From Microcoleus sp. FACHB-831 (GTDB lineage Bacteria > Cyanobacteriota > Cyanobacteriia > Cyanobacteriales > FACHB-T130), in the NCBI RefSeq assembly GCF_014695585.1, contig NZ_JACJON010000068.1:1-64000 (forward strand): 64,000 nucleotides of DNA, given 5' to 3'. The position numbers and the translations under genes were made by a program. Each line of letters begins with the position of its first letter. Within the stretch, counting starts at the first letter, position 1. Under the pieces are notes generated by a model. That model searched no databases. It worked only from the letters and a program-made list of their open reading frames with translations, and was not told the origin of the DNA. This document shows, in pieces, positions 8,718 to 18,319 of this stretch.

Positions 8718-8850
8718 TAGTATCATAGCAAGATTCTAAGCGTACCATCCTCCCCTTAACTCTACTCCCCCAAAGTCGAAGCAGTACGAGAAGCGATCGC
8801 GTTATTGCCTAACTTACTAACTATTCTGATTCTCGAAATACTCTACTTGC

Positions 8851-9414
8851 CTAAATGCTGACAATTGAATTTACCGATATACCTAGCTCTGGAAACGCTA
8901 ATGGGTAAATTGTCCCCCCAGATAGTGTGTACTTGGAAGCATACTCCCCATCTTGGGGATCGCGAAATACTATAAGCTGTCTTTTCTTGAGATTAACCAC
9001 CCAGTATTCAGCGATTTTCACTTCAGCATAGACTTTACTTTTTGTCTGCAAATCTTTGTCCAAGGTTGAATCTGAGTATTCAATCAACCAGAAAATATTT
9101 TCAGGATAAGGGTGATGCTCTAGGTACTCGCGCCCCAACCGTTGCACAATAGCAATATCAGGCTCAGGCTCAGAGTCATTCGGAAGTGTAATCGGCTTAC
9201 TTTGGCGAATCATAGCGCGATCGCCCAACAATCGAGCCAGATATTCCCCTGCTTCACTGCTGAAATAGGCGTGCGGTTCCCCTTCGGGCGACATCTCTAC
9301 AATTTCCCCCTTCAATAATTCCACACGGCGATCGCGCAAAATCCCCGCTTCGATCATGCGGTGATAGTCATCCACAGACCATTTGGCTAGCGTTTTCATC
9401 GCAACATCGCTCAT
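8851..9414 (-). CDS. Uma2 family protein (PD-(D/E)XK-like, DUF820)
   Basis: A 187-residue Uma2/DUF820 protein. Visible family motifs are WSVDDYHRMIEAGIL near the start, VELLKGEIVEMSPEGEPHA, the acidic PEPDIAIVQ near 90, and EYSDSTLDKDLQTKSKVYAE with the conserved lysines after E/D near 115-130. The fold is that of PD-(D/E)XK nucleases, and the D...E-x-K arrangement is kept, but no cellular substrate is established for the cyanobacterial expansion of this family. It is one of four Uma2 genes in the window. It lies near hicAB but is separated by about 140 bases. Confidence 0.88.
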   Translation of the reverse strand: MSDVAMKTLAKWSVDDYHRMIEAGILRDRRVELLKGEIVEMSPEGEPHAYFSSEAGEYLARLLGDRAMIRQSKPITLPNDSEPEPDIAIVQRLGREYLEHHPYPENIFWLIEYSDSTLDKDLQTKSKVYAEVKIAEYWVVNLKKRQLIVFRDPQDGEYASKYTLSGGTIYPLAFPELGISVNSIVSI

Positions 9415-9601
9415 CTTTCTCGCAGAATTGACTCAATTCTATAGTTATTTGCCCAGAGCGATCGCGCCCTTCTCCCCTAAGTTTAAAGCCGTAGTTCTTG
9501 ATAAAAGCTCTCAGTTTTGCGATCGCTCTTTGGGTATCACTTTCTTACACCAATTATTCGCCTATTAGTGATTGATACCCTTAAGAGCAAAATATCAGTT
9601 A

Positions 9602-11389
9602 TCAAGAATGATAGCCCAACATTCGGGAGTAGCTCCCCCGTTGGGAAAGCAGTTCATCATGAGTGCCCTCCTCAACGATTTTGCCTTCGTGCATCACAAA
9701 AATGCGATCGCAGTCTACCGCTGTCTCAAGTCGGTGCGTCACCAAGATAATTGTTCTTTTGCGGCGCAGACGCTGGAGAGTCTCTATCACCCACTGCTCG
9801 TGCTTCAAATCTAGCGAACTCGTGGGTTCGTCGAGGATAAGTATAGGAGCCTTAGTAGCTAGCGCACGCGCGATCGCTAGGCGCTGTCGCTGTCCGCCCG
9901 ATAGGTTCTGGCCGCCCTCGCTGAGCATGGTATCGTACTGGCTGGGCAAAGTTTCGATGAACTCAGCCGCCCCAGATTCAATCGCCGCCTCCTTAATTTC
10001 GTAGAAAGTGGCGTCCGCGCTGCCGTAGGCGATATTCTCCGCAATCGTTCCGGGGAAAAGCGGACTGCCTTGCGTAACCAGCGCCATGTGTTTGCGGACA
10101 TCGGCAACCTTCAGGGTGCGGAGGTCGAAGCCGTCAAGTTGGACGCTCCCCTCTGTCGGGTCGTAGAAGCGCGGCAAGAGGTTGAGCAGCGTGCTTTTTC
10201 CCGTGCCGCTAGGCCCCAAAAACGCCACCATCTGACCAGGTTCGATAGTAGCATCAATCTCGCGCAAGACAGGCCGCCCGGGGAGGTATTCAAAGCTCAC
10301 CTTGGCAAGGGTTAGCGTCCGGGGATGGACAAGAAGCGATCGCGCGTCAGGCTCATCGCTTATAGCAGGCGGCTCGTCAATTACTACAAACACGCGATCG
10401 CATGAAGCTACGAATGTCTGGATCTTCGTTGTAAACCCCAACACCCAACCCAACGGGTCCCATAGCTGCCCCAGATACGCCATAAATACGATCAAATCCC
10501 CAGCAGTCACGCCGTCCGGGACGGGACGCAAAAATTGGTCGCGATAGACCAGATACCCTCCGTAGCCGAAAATTACCGCCCCTCCCAGAGCGAAGATTAC
10601 CTGAACTGCGAGTGGAAAGAGAGTTTCTTGCCAATTGAGCCGCATGGATGCAGAGACGCTCTGCTCGACCATCCGCGTGAAGCGCCGCGACTCCGTTGCT
10701 TCTCGACCAAAAGACTGGATCAGCCCGATCAACTCTATCGCTTGCTGCATGGTCGAGGTCATCAGCGCGTCGATACGCTTAGACTCGAAGGCTCGACGCC
10801 TAATCCTTTCCCCGAAATACCAATTCGCCAGTATCAAAAGCGGCGTAATCGACAGTGCGAACACGGTGAGAAGGACGTGGCGCGACAGCATGATCCAGAT
10901 CATCGCCGTAAGCGTGACAGATGCGGCGGTAGAGCCGATGAGCGTATCGATTACCCCCCAGGGGCCAAGGCTGTCGTAGCTCAACCGATAGATTGCATCG
11001 CCCTGCGATCGCGAACCGTGCCAGCCTAAACTCAGCGCCTGTAGTTTGTCGTATAGTTCGGTGCGAACCCGCAACGTTCCGTTGTACTTGATGCGGAAGT
11101 TCAACATTGTCCGCAGCATGATTACGGTATCGCTCAGGATCTTGACGAGCATCCCGACGAGCGCCATCCCGATAACCTGGCTCACCCTGCTTTCGCCGAA
11201 AGGAGCTAGAAATAGCCTGTGAATCCAAGTTGGTTTCGGGGTTGGTGAGAGAACCGTATCAACTAGAATCGCCATAGGCCAAGCGTTGAGAAGGTTCAAA
11301 AGCACCGAAGCCCCAATCAAAAATAAGAGCGTGACGATCAGCCTTAAGTCCTTGCGGAAGTAGGAGATCGACCGAAGGACGATCTGCAT
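9602..11389 (-). CDS. ABC transporter, fused permease and ATPase (exporter type)
   Basis: A half-transporter of about 595 residues. The N-terminal 310 residues hold about six membrane helices (LIVTLLFLIGASVLLNLLNA onward). The C-terminal ATPase has Walker A GPSGTGKST, the signature LSGGQRQRLAIARA and Walker B ILILDEPTSSLD, with a final H-loop in ILVTHRLE. It would act as a homodimer exporting a lipid or small molecule. The start is set at ATG 11389, with GAGG eight bases upstream; an in-frame GTG at 11398 overlaps that ribosome site. It is transcribed away from the P450 gene; a shared natural-product role is possible but unproven. Codon use looks somewhat richer in G and C than its neighbours. 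Confidence 0.9.
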   Translation of the reverse strand: MQIVLRSISYFRKDLRLIVTLLFLIGASVLLNLLNAWPMAILVDTVLSPTPKPTWIHRLFLAPFGESRVSQVIGMALVGMLVKILSDTVIMLRTMLNFRIKYNGTLRVRTELYDKLQALSLGWHGSRSQGDAIYRLSYDSLGPWGVIDTLIGSTAASVTLTAMIWIMLSRHVLLTVFALSITPLLILANWYFGERIRRRAFESKRIDALMTSTMQQAIELIGLIQSFGREATESRRFTRMVEQSVSASMRLNWQETLFPLAVQVIFALGGAVIFGYGGYLVYRDQFLRPVPDGVTAGDLIVFMAYLGQLWDPLGWVLGFTTKIQTFVASCDRVFVVIDEPPAISDEPDARSLLVHPRTLTLAKVSFEYLPGRPVLREIDATIEPGQMVAFLGPSGTGKSTLLNLLPRFYDPTEGSVQLDGFDLRTLKVADVRKHMALVTQGSPLFPGTIAENIAYGSADATFYEIKEAAIESGAAEFIETLPSQYDTMLSEGGQNLSGGQRQRLAIARALATKAPILILDEPTSSLDLKHEQWVIETLQRLRRKRTIILVTHRLETAVDCDRIFVMHEGKIVEEGTHDELLSQRGSYSRMLGYHS

Positions 11390-11779
11390 GTGGCTCACCT
11401 CAAATATTGCGCCAGGTTACATTAATGCCCAAGTCTTAGCGTTTGGCTCAAAAATATTGAATTGTAATAAAAGCTCATAAAAATTAGCCCAAAACCATGA
11501 TATTTGTCGGGCTAAAAATCAATTAACATTATTATTTTCTATAATACTTTTATTCCCGAAGCTTGTCAAAGATCTAATGACCTACCTAGCATAAAATGAT
11601 TATAATGTCGTAAATAATCAATTATTTATTAATTTGTGGCTTGCCTAGTTATAGACATTAGACTGATTAAATGAGTAACTTATTTAAGAAATTATGCAAA
11701 AGTGCATAGAACAAAATATTAAAAAATCTTGATTTAATTAGACACATATTGACGCACAAAGTAGGGTTATTGCAGGTTT
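11390..11779. other. AT-rich divergent promoter region
   Basis: A 390-base, very AT-rich spacer between the divergent ABC exporter and P450 genes. It must carry both promoters. No hairpin, repeat or RNA gene stands out. A short GGTTATTGCAGG lies just before the P450 ATG. Confidence 0.35.
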
Positions 11780-13189
11780 ATGAATCAACAAATCGACGAG
11801 TTAATTGTAATAGATGACGGACAAGAACCACCAAAAGACGCGATCGCGCCACCGCGAAAGCCAAAGTGGTCAGACACATTAAATTACATTGCCAATCCCG
11901 ATCGCTTCTGTCGGCAAAATCTAGAAAAGTATGGTTCCATCTTCACTACCAGCGTGTTTGGTGGCACCACCATCTTTGTGGGTTCAGCTAAAGCCATTCA
12001 AATGACATTTAATGGCGACTTGAAATATACAGAAATTGCCTTGCCACCCACTACGATGGATATGTTTGGCGAGTACAGTCTATTTCAGCGTCCTGATTTG
12101 CATCGCCAGCGCAAAAGCGCACTGCGTCCGGGGTTGACGGGTCAGGTACTTGAGGCATATGCACCTGAGATTTCGCGGGCGATCGCGCTAGGCATTTCCG
12201 AGTGGCCCACCCCCAGCAGACTGGCACTTTACCCAGCAGTTGAGAAGATCTGCTTTGATGTACTCGTCCCGCTACTGTTGGGAGTCAGCTTGAATGACGC
12301 CGACCCAACCACTTTTGAGGGATTACCTGTATCCTCCAAAGCCGAACTAAAGGAGTTGTACAAGACCTTTTTTGATGGTTTCTATGGCTTGTTAAAGTGG
12401 AAGTCTGGTTTCACAGTGTACGGCAGGGGATTGAAAGCACGCGCAAGGCTAATTGACTTCATGCGTGCAGTTATAAAGCGACGGCGGACACAGGGCGGAG
12501 TCCTTGACCCCACAGTAGACTTCCTCGCTATGATGCTAGCCAGCCAGCAAGAAAACCCAGATGGAGTTTTTAGCGATACCTTAATCGAGAACCAGTGCCT
12601 GCTAGAGTTATGGGCGGCACACTACCAACTTTCGTCTCTTGTCTCTTCGCTAATCTACCAGCTTGGATGCCACCCCCAAGTACTACAGCGGCTGCGTGAG
12701 GAACAAACGGAAGTGATGGGCGCACGGAACAATATCAGCACGTTCTTACCCGAAAATCTAAAGCAGATGGTATTTCTAGAGGCAACCATCAAAGAAACTC
12801 TACGCACCCAGCCTCCTAGTTCTACTGCTAACCGCCGACTAACTAAGTCTGTGGTACTTGATGGCGTGCTGTATAAACAGGGCTGCTCTGTGATGGCAGA
12901 ACCGCGAATTGCACATATCATGCCAGAATACTTTCACGAACCGGAGGTATTTGCTCCTGAGCGATTCCTACCTCCTCGCAGCGAGGGTAAGATGTACGAG
13001 TTCATACCTTTTGGCGGCGGCGTACACGCTTGTTTAGGGGCGCAGTTGACGATGCTCATCACTAAAATATTTGCCTCTTACGTGGTGTACGATTTTGACT
13101 GGAAGCTGACGGGCGATGCAAAATTTGTGCAATTTCCTCTCAAGAAGATTAAGGATGATTACCAAATCGATATAGCACGCTTGCCCTAG
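11780..13189 (+). CDS. cytochrome P450 with atypical I-helix
   Basis: A 469-residue P450. The heme-binding loop FGGGVHACLG supplies the axial cysteine C418; ExxR is ETLR near residue 338; PERF precedes the heme loop. The I-helix, usually (A/G)Gx(D/E)T, reads LELWAAHYQLSSLVSS at about 275-290, so the acid-alcohol pair that delivers protons for oxygen activation is replaced by Tyr-Gln. P450s lacking this pair are often peroxygenases, isomerases or dehydratases. No N-terminal membrane anchor is visible, as is normal for bacterial P450s. Redox partners are not adjacent. The ABC exporter is divergent and a DUF4336 gene is convergent. Substrate unknown. Confidence 0.9.
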   Translation: MNQQIDELIVIDDGQEPPKDAIAPPRKPKWSDTLNYIANPDRFCRQNLEKYGSIFTTSVFGGTTIFVGSAKAIQMTFNGDLKYTEIALPPTTMDMFGEYSLFQRPDLHRQRKSALRPGLTGQVLEAYAPEISRAIALGISEWPTPSRLALYPAVEKICFDVLVPLLLGVSLNDADPTTFEGLPVSSKAELKELYKTFFDGFYGLLKWKSGFTVYGRGLKARARLIDFMRAVIKRRRTQGGVLDPTVDFLAMMLASQQENPDGVFSDTLIENQCLLELWAAHYQLSSLVSSLIYQLGCHPQVLQRLREEQTEVMGARNNISTFLPENLKQMVFLEATIKETLRTQPPSSTANRRLTKSVVLDGVLYKQGCSVMAEPRIAHIMPEYFHEPEVFAPERFLPPRSEGKMYEFIPFGGGVHACLGAQLTMLITKIFASYVVYDFDWKLTGDAKFVQFPLKKIKDDYQIDIARLP

Positions 13190-13341
13190 AGAATGTTTGA
13201 AAAGCTCTCAGGGCATAAGCTGTAAATACCTAGATACAGCACCTCAAAAGCTATGAGTAAAGCTTAATCTAGTAACCTAAACCAAAGGAAATGGCGAAGT
13301 AACAAGAGAAGCGATCGCGCCTCCAATTACCGCCTTACAAT

Positions 13342-14610
13342 TTATTCCTTTGGTGGCGACGTGATGCCGCGCTTAGTCAAATTCTCTTCAAGTTCGCTTA
13401 AGAATTCGCAGTCCTTTTTGGGTAAAGGTTGACTTCCACTTCCAAATAATTGGGGTGGATTCTTCTCAAGGAAGGCGAACGCCTGTCGGAACTCAGAGGG
13501 ACTTGCTTTGATAGGTGCGTCAAAGTGGCAGGGAATAATTCGCTCGAAATTCCATCTCGCCACCTTGTTTGCCCATTCAAGTACTTTCCTCGGCGTTTGA
13601 TTAAAAATGAAAGTCTGCAAAATCGGCGCAACAAATAAGCGACCGCCTCCGCGCAACGCATCGAACGACCGCTTCCAGTCTGGGTTCCATTTGAAGGGAA
13701 AAAAGCCAAAATAAGCTTTTCTTGAGCGCTCCGGCGCTTTAAGGGCGTTTCGCAATGCCTCTCCCATCCCGACCTTTTCCAACGCACTGGGACGGAAGTA
13801 AATAGCAAATAGGGAAATGCGCTGCCAACCTTTGCGGCGCATCGCCTCAGTATCTTCGACAACTTCTAACCCACTTTCTCTAGCGTGGAACAATAAGGGG
13901 TAGGGGTCAACTTGGGCGATCGCGGGGGGATCTTCTGGAACCACAAGAACAGAATCCGTCACCAAAAGCGTGCGCGATCGCTTATGCAATAAAGCAATTT
14001 CTTCAAACGACCCCCGTCCGAGATTGATGCTCAACACCTCATAATCAAACTCATCAGCAAACGGCGCATCAGCACTATTTTCTGGTATTACATGAGTGCG
14101 TTTAGTAGGGAAGCCAAGCCAACTAAGCGGCAGATTCACCGGAAAGCTCCACTGGTTCGGCGTCACGAACACCTGCGAGTAGGGAAAGCGTCTGGCGAAG
14201 GGGCCAACAAAAACCTTATGTTCCAGCCCAGAAGCCGTTGGCAGGATGATGTACTTAACTTCGCCGTGCTTGTCCACCAACTCCTGAACGAGCCGAATAC
14301 ACTCTTTTGTAGGCGCGACTGGCGCATAAACCAAGAGACCGCCTTTGTCTAGCCTAACGACAGTCATGCGAATGGGCACGACCGCGTAGAGGATGCCCTG
14401 CACTTGGTCGAACGTCCAGATCGTGTCCTTAACTACTTCTTTGCGGAGCGTCCGCCGCCTACCGTAAGGGTAAAGAGGCACAGCAGGCCAGAAACGCCAT
14501 GACAAGTCACCAGGAGGGATACTCGAACCACTCTGCCGCTCCTGCTCAAGCGACTGTGCCTTCAACACATGCGTCTGCTGTGATTTCCGTAGTGGTTCTA
14601 TCCACTCCAC
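13342..14610 (-). CDS. DUF4336 domain protein
   Basis: A 422-residue soluble protein. The DUF4336 region runs from about residue 75 to the end: YAVVPIRMTVVRLDKGGLLVY, VKYIILPTASGLEHKVFVGP, RRFPYSQVFVTPNQWSFPVN, and FERIIPCHFDAPIKASPSEF near the C-terminus. The pattern resembles a degenerate metallo-beta-lactamase fold (alternating beta strands, isolated H and D residues) without an intact HxHxDH motif. The family is widespread in cyanobacteria and plants; its reaction is unknown. It is convergent with the P450 gene. The first 70 residues (QSLEQERQSGSSIPPGDLSW) look like a cyanobacterial extension. Confidence 0.78.
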   Translation of the reverse strand: MEWIEPLRKSQQTHVLKAQSLEQERQSGSSIPPGDLSWRFWPAVPLYPYGRRRTLRKEVVKDTIWTFDQVQGILYAVVPIRMTVVRLDKGGLLVYAPVAPTKECIRLVQELVDKHGEVKYIILPTASGLEHKVFVGPFARRFPYSQVFVTPNQWSFPVNLPLSWLGFPTKRTHVIPENSADAPFADEFDYEVLSINLGRGSFEEIALLHKRSRTLLVTDSVLVVPEDPPAIAQVDPYPLLFHARESGLEVVEDTEAMRRKGWQRISLFAIYFRPSALEKVGMGEALRNALKAPERSRKAYFGFFPFKWNPDWKRSFDALRGGGRLFVAPILQTFIFNQTPRKVLEWANKVARWNFERIIPCHFDAPIKASPSEFRQAFAFLEKNPPQLFGSGSQPLPKKDCEFLSELEENLTKRGITSPPKE

Positions 14611-15304
14611 GACTTTCTCCCTAATTCCACTAACCTTTCAAAAACATTATCAGGAGCTATGCCTGATTCCCCAAGTCGCTCAATTAGAGAATATAACCTA
14701 CTTAAATATAGGTTTTCCTCATTTAATTGCTTTGAGGGATTTTTTTGGGAAGCTATTCTAAATATGCATGGTCGTGCATTTTTTCACTATTATCCTCCTC
14801 CTAGAGTGACATACAAGGAATAACGCTGACTTACATAAAACTGCGTAGGCTGGGGAGCCACGTCGGTCAACGGGGGTTCCCCCCGTTGACCGACGTGGCG
14901 TTTGAGGAACGAAACCCAGAAAACCATACGAACTGTGGGGTTTCACTATAGCTCAAACCAAGCTAGAGTTTCCTTTGTGGGATTTTTAGATTAAATGACT
15001 ACGAGCTTTTGTGTTGATGATAACCAACTGACTTAATACAAAATTATTTCTTAAGTTAACGTTAAGACAAGCCATAAGGATGAGGATGAAATAATCCTAC
15101 TTAGCCCCATTCGCGGGGGAGCGAAGTTAATTTTAAATGTTCGCCATTGAAACGATCCCGCTAAGAGATAAGAGATCTAAAAAAATAGCGCAAAAGACCC
15201 ACGCTGCTTATGCTTTAGACCTTTTATACACCTTTGTTGATAGTCCTCAAGTTAGATGCAGATTTTGGAAGTAGAAGTAAATTAGAAGATAAGTAAACAT
15301 AACC
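14611..15304. other. long intergenic region with one repeat
   Basis: Nearly 700 bases without a convincing gene. It holds the 43-bp palindromic repeat listed separately, a short GC-rich patch (TTCGCGGGGGAGCGAA near 15111) and AT-rich sequence upstream of the small membrane protein. A 62-codon minus-strand frame across the repeat (14758-14946) is judged spurious because half of it is the palindrome. Confidence 0.4.
14857..14899. repeat. perfect palindromic repeat, 20-bp arms
   Basis: The 20-bp arm at 14857-14876 is exactly complementary to 14880-14899, with a TTC spacer. The arm starts GCCACGTCGGTCAACG. It resembles dispersed palindromic repeats of cyanobacterial genomes. It has no flanking T-run, so a simple terminator is less likely than a mobile or REP-like repeat. 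Confidence 0.9.
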
Positions 15305-15529
15305 ATGAATGCCATGAAAACTAACGAAACGAGCGAAATGAAGCCTAGCGAAATAAAGAATTACGCTCCCAACACACCTACAAATATTTCGACAGTTCAA
15401 AATCAGGAAGTTGGAGATGAGCTAGCTTCTCCTAAAAACCCAGCTTTCCAATTTGGGGTTAGCACAATCCTGGGCGTTGTAACCATTATCGCTTTGGCTG
15501 CATTTGCTTATTACGGAGTTGCTCGTTAA
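15305..15529 (+). CDS. small single-pass membrane protein
   Basis: A 74-residue protein with a polar, disordered N-terminal half (rich in N, T, E, K) and one C-terminal membrane helix, FGVSTILGVVTIIALAAFAY, ending in YGVAR. The layout resembles one-helix photosystem-associated proteins of cyanobacteria, but the Hlip chlorophyll-binding motif (ExxNGRxAM) is absent. I do not recognise the family. Three in-frame ATGs lie close together at the start; the first is used here. An AT-rich leader with AGAAGATAAG lies upstream. Confidence 0.6.
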   Translation: MNAMKTNETSEMKPSEIKNYAPNTPTNISTVQNQEVGDELASPKNPAFQFGVSTILGVVTIIALAAFAYYGVAR

Positions 15530-15821
15530 TACTGTTTGTTTGATGAAAGCAATTTGCTGATTTTACGATAATATCACGATCATAAAAATGCATGGCAGTG
15601 TCTTTGATTTGTCAAAATATAAAGACGCTGCCAAATTTATTTGAGTATAGAAGCTGAGGCGGCTTAAAATGCCTTAAGTTCTGTTTGGATTTGTATACTG
15701 ATACCAAAATTTACAGCAAAACATTTAGGTGGCTGTGTATCATCACATAGCGTAGCCTGGCTCTTATTATTATCAGCAGTTTTATTACCGCGATCGCCGA
15801 ACAGGGAAAGAATAACTCGCC

Positions 15822-16709
15822 TCAAACTACAACCATTTCTTTTTGGGTTATGCACATGGCAATGCCTTTTTCGTAGTAAGCCGCTTCGTTGATGAAAACT
15901 GGATAGACTGTTGATGTTCCTTGATAAGCGATCGCCTCACCATCGAATGTCAAAAACATGGGTTCGCCTGGATGAAGCGCTTCATAATCCCTAAATTGAA
16001 GCTGGGGGTGAATCATCGCCTGAATTTCCCCATTTTCATTTCTGGGATAATCAATTGTTTGTATGCTTTGATAAATAACTAACGGCTCTTTTGTAAGAAA
16101 TGGCGTTCCCTGGTTATAGGCTTCTACAAAGTCTAGAATTGCGTAGATGAGCGCTTCTGTTTGTTGAAATAAATGTGCATCTAAGACTCCTTGAGCAATA
16201 GAACCAACTTCAATAGCACACCCTAATTCATATATGGAACGCAGAAATGGGCTATCTTGTTCGGCTTGCGCCCATCTATACACCTTTACGCTGGGATTTA
16301 CAGATTGTAAATAAGCTGCTAACTGTAGGTTAAAGGGATGTTTGCTACTTGGAATAATCGTCAGCCCCATGTTAGATGTGGTGCTGTGCAAATCGACGAT
16401 CAAATTGCTTTGCTGTTTGTCTCCAGAGGCCAAAATCTGGTAAATCTCTTTAGCGCGAATTGCTTCATAGCTGGAAAGCGCGGGATTTTCTAAATCCTGT
16501 CGGTGAAAACAGCGATTGAGGTCGGTATCAACGTACCGCGTTCCGATTTGGTATGCTTTGGGATTTGCCAAAAACGCGACGCTTTCAAAACGCGATCGCT
16601 TAATTAAGTCGGGCGATCGCTCGAATTTCTTCACCAGGTAAACTCCTGTGAGTTCGTTACCGTGAGTTCCGCCTACAATTGCTACTCTTTTAATAGAATT
16701 TACGGTCAT
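15822..16709 (-). CDS. aspartoacylase (AspA/ASTE family zinc hydrolase)
   Basis: A 295-residue zinc carboxypeptidase-like hydrolase. GGTHGNELTGVYLV at about residues 13-26 supplies the first His and Glu zinc ligands, and LIVDLHSTTSNMG near 110 supplies the second His. NPKAYQIGTRYVDTDLNRCF contains the substrate-binding arginine stretch. These match aspartoacylases, which deacylate N-acetylaspartate or similar N-acyl amino acids. The start is MTVNSIKR at 16709; an upstream in-frame start at 16763 would add 18 residues that do not fit the family. It is divergent from a LysR regulator, which may control it. Length is normal. Confidence 0.88.
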   Translation of the reverse strand: MTVNSIKRVAIVGGTHGNELTGVYLVKKFERSPDLIKRSRFESVAFLANPKAYQIGTRYVDTDLNRCFHRQDLENPALSSYEAIRAKEIYQILASGDKQQSNLIVDLHSTTSNMGLTIIPSSKHPFNLQLAAYLQSVNPSVKVYRWAQAEQDSPFLRSIYELGCAIEVGSIAQGVLDAHLFQQTEALIYAILDFVEAYNQGTPFLTKEPLVIYQSIQTIDYPRNENGEIQAMIHPQLQFRDYEALHPGEPMFLTFDGEAIAYQGTSTVYPVFINEAAYYEKGIAMCITQKEMVVV

Positions 16710-16992
16710 AATGATGCCTCTTATCAGTACCAATCGATGCCTTGAGGTGGCGGTACTGAGCATGAATTTATTTATTACATCACCTTAAGTAAAGCCATAA
16801 TATATGTCAAATACTTTCTACAGGCATAAACTATATTCAAAAGATATAGTAAGTAATAACTGCGGACAGTGTTAATTTGGAGGCGGGAAACATTGAGTTC
16901 TCTTTACTGCTGGAAGCCTATATCACCCATGCTTTCGCTAGCCAGTGCCTCATATCGAAATTTTGTCCTGAGTATTGAGTAATGAGTCACTT

Positions 16993-17901
16993 ATGGAACT
17001 TCGACATTTGCATTACTTTATAGCAGTGGCAGAGGAATTGAACTTCACTCGTGCGGCTGCACGCCTGCATATCGCGCAACCTCCACTCAGCAAGCAAATT
17101 CACGACCTAGAACAAGAAATTGGGGTGCAATTGTTCGACCGCACCCAGCGACCGCTACAGTTAACCTTAGCTGGACGGGTGTTTTTGAAAGAAGTTCAAG
17201 ACGCGATCGCACTGGTAGATAATGCGGTCAAAATGGCTCAAAGTGCCAGTCGTGGAGAAATCGGACGTTTGGTAATTGGCTTTACTAGCTCAATGACAAA
17301 TATCTTTTTGCCAGACATCGTGCGCGCCTACCGCGATCGCTTTCCTCTGGTGGAACTCGTCTGGCGGGAGTTAGCAACTTCCGTACAATTGCAAGCGCTG
17401 CGCGATCGCCAGCTTGATATTGGGTTTTTCCATTTAACGTCGTGGATGCTTCAGGAATCCGATCTATGCTCGATGACGATTTGGCATGAACCGTTAATTG
17501 TGGCATTACCAGAAACTCATCCCTTAGCTAACCATACTCAAGTTTCTTTAAAAGCACTTGAAAAAGAATCTTTTATCCTCCCTTCTCGTCACTTTGCTCC
17601 AGGTTTATCTAAAGAAATTGAACATTTGTGCCAACAATCTGGATTTTCACCAGTTGTCGTCCATGAAGGAACAATGATGCTGACGATCCTCAGTTTGGTA
17701 GCTGGCGGCGTTGGAGTTGCGTTGCTACCTGCAAATGTCCAAAATATTCAACGTAAGGGTGTCGTATATAAACATATCGTTGAATCAACGCCAACTGTCC
17801 CGATGGCGGCTGTATGGCGACAGGGCGATTCATCAGCTATTTTGCGGGAATTTTTGGAAGTTACACAAGCGATCGCGCAAACTCACTCAAAACACGAATA
17901 A
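16993..17901 (+). CDS. LysR family transcriptional regulator
   Basis: A 302-residue LysR regulator. The N-terminal winged helix-turn-helix is LNFTRAAARLHIAQPPLSKQ, followed by IGVQLFDRTQRPLQLT. The C-terminal effector-binding domain begins near residue 90 (IGRLVIGFTSS). The start is ATG 16993, giving the usual MELRHLHYFIAVAEEL; the upstream TTG at 16975 is less likely. It is divergent from the aspartoacylase and convergent with the peroxiredoxin-glutaredoxin gene. LysR proteins usually control the divergent neighbour, so the aspartoacylase is the likeliest target. The ligand is unknown. Confidence 0.92.
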   Translation: MELRHLHYFIAVAEELNFTRAAARLHIAQPPLSKQIHDLEQEIGVQLFDRTQRPLQLTLAGRVFLKEVQDAIALVDNAVKMAQSASRGEIGRLVIGFTSSMTNIFLPDIVRAYRDRFPLVELVWRELATSVQLQALRDRQLDIGFFHLTSWMLQESDLCSMTIWHEPLIVALPETHPLANHTQVSLKALEKESFILPSRHFAPGLSKEIEHLCQQSGFSPVVVHEGTMMLTILSLVAGGVGVALLPANVQNIQRKGVVYKHIVESTPTVPMAAVWRQGDSSAILREFLEVTQAIAQTHSKHE

Positions 17902-18319
17902 ACTTAGCTATACATCACACTTTGCTCTACCGAACCAACAACTTCAAACACAAATTTATCGCTCGAAGCCTCAACGAGTAAAAATTGAGCGCGATCGCCA
18001 GCGAGAAACCTTATTATCTAATTACTTGTCAGCTTAAATTCAGGAACTTACGCGACCCTTTACAATCTGAAAAAGCCTAAAAGATATAGTTATTTTCCTT
18101 TGCATAAACTAAAGGCACTGGGGTGCAGCCTGCGTACTCAACGCTTACTGCACCCAAGTGCCTGCCTGTTATAGGCTGCATAAAGCAGCGAAAATAAGGG
18201 TGAGAAGTTGTGGTTATAAGACCGCGTTTCGCAGGTACTTCTAAGGTTAATTACAACAGGTTGACTAAGTAACCAAAAGTACCTTTAGCGATTGACCAAC
18301 TTTTTCCCCAACATTCTAT
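17902..18319. other. convergent intergenic region with a hairpin
   Basis: About 420 bases between the ends of the LysR and Prx-Grx genes. Apart from the strong hairpin at 18114-18162 listed separately, I see no gene. A second short pairing (GCAGCC with GGCTGC near 18126 and 18174) may extend the fold. Confidence 0.4.
18114..18162. repeat. long hairpin between convergent genes
   Basis: The arms GGCACTGGGGTGCAG (18114-18128) and CTGCACCCAAGTGCC (18148-18162) pair at 14 of 15 positions around a 19-base loop. It sits between convergent genes, so a bidirectional terminator, a small structured RNA or a dispersed repeat are all possible. No T-run follows on either strand. Confidence 0.6.

Noticed and set aside
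14758-14946. A 62-codon minus-strand frame in the 14.6-15.3 kb gap
   Set aside because: Much of it is the perfect palindromic repeat at 14857-14899; there is no ribosome site or family likeness.
15664-15855. A 63-codon minus-strand frame after the aspartoacylase
   Set aside because: It overlaps the end of the aspartoacylase gene in another frame, has low-complexity polar content and no recognisable motif.
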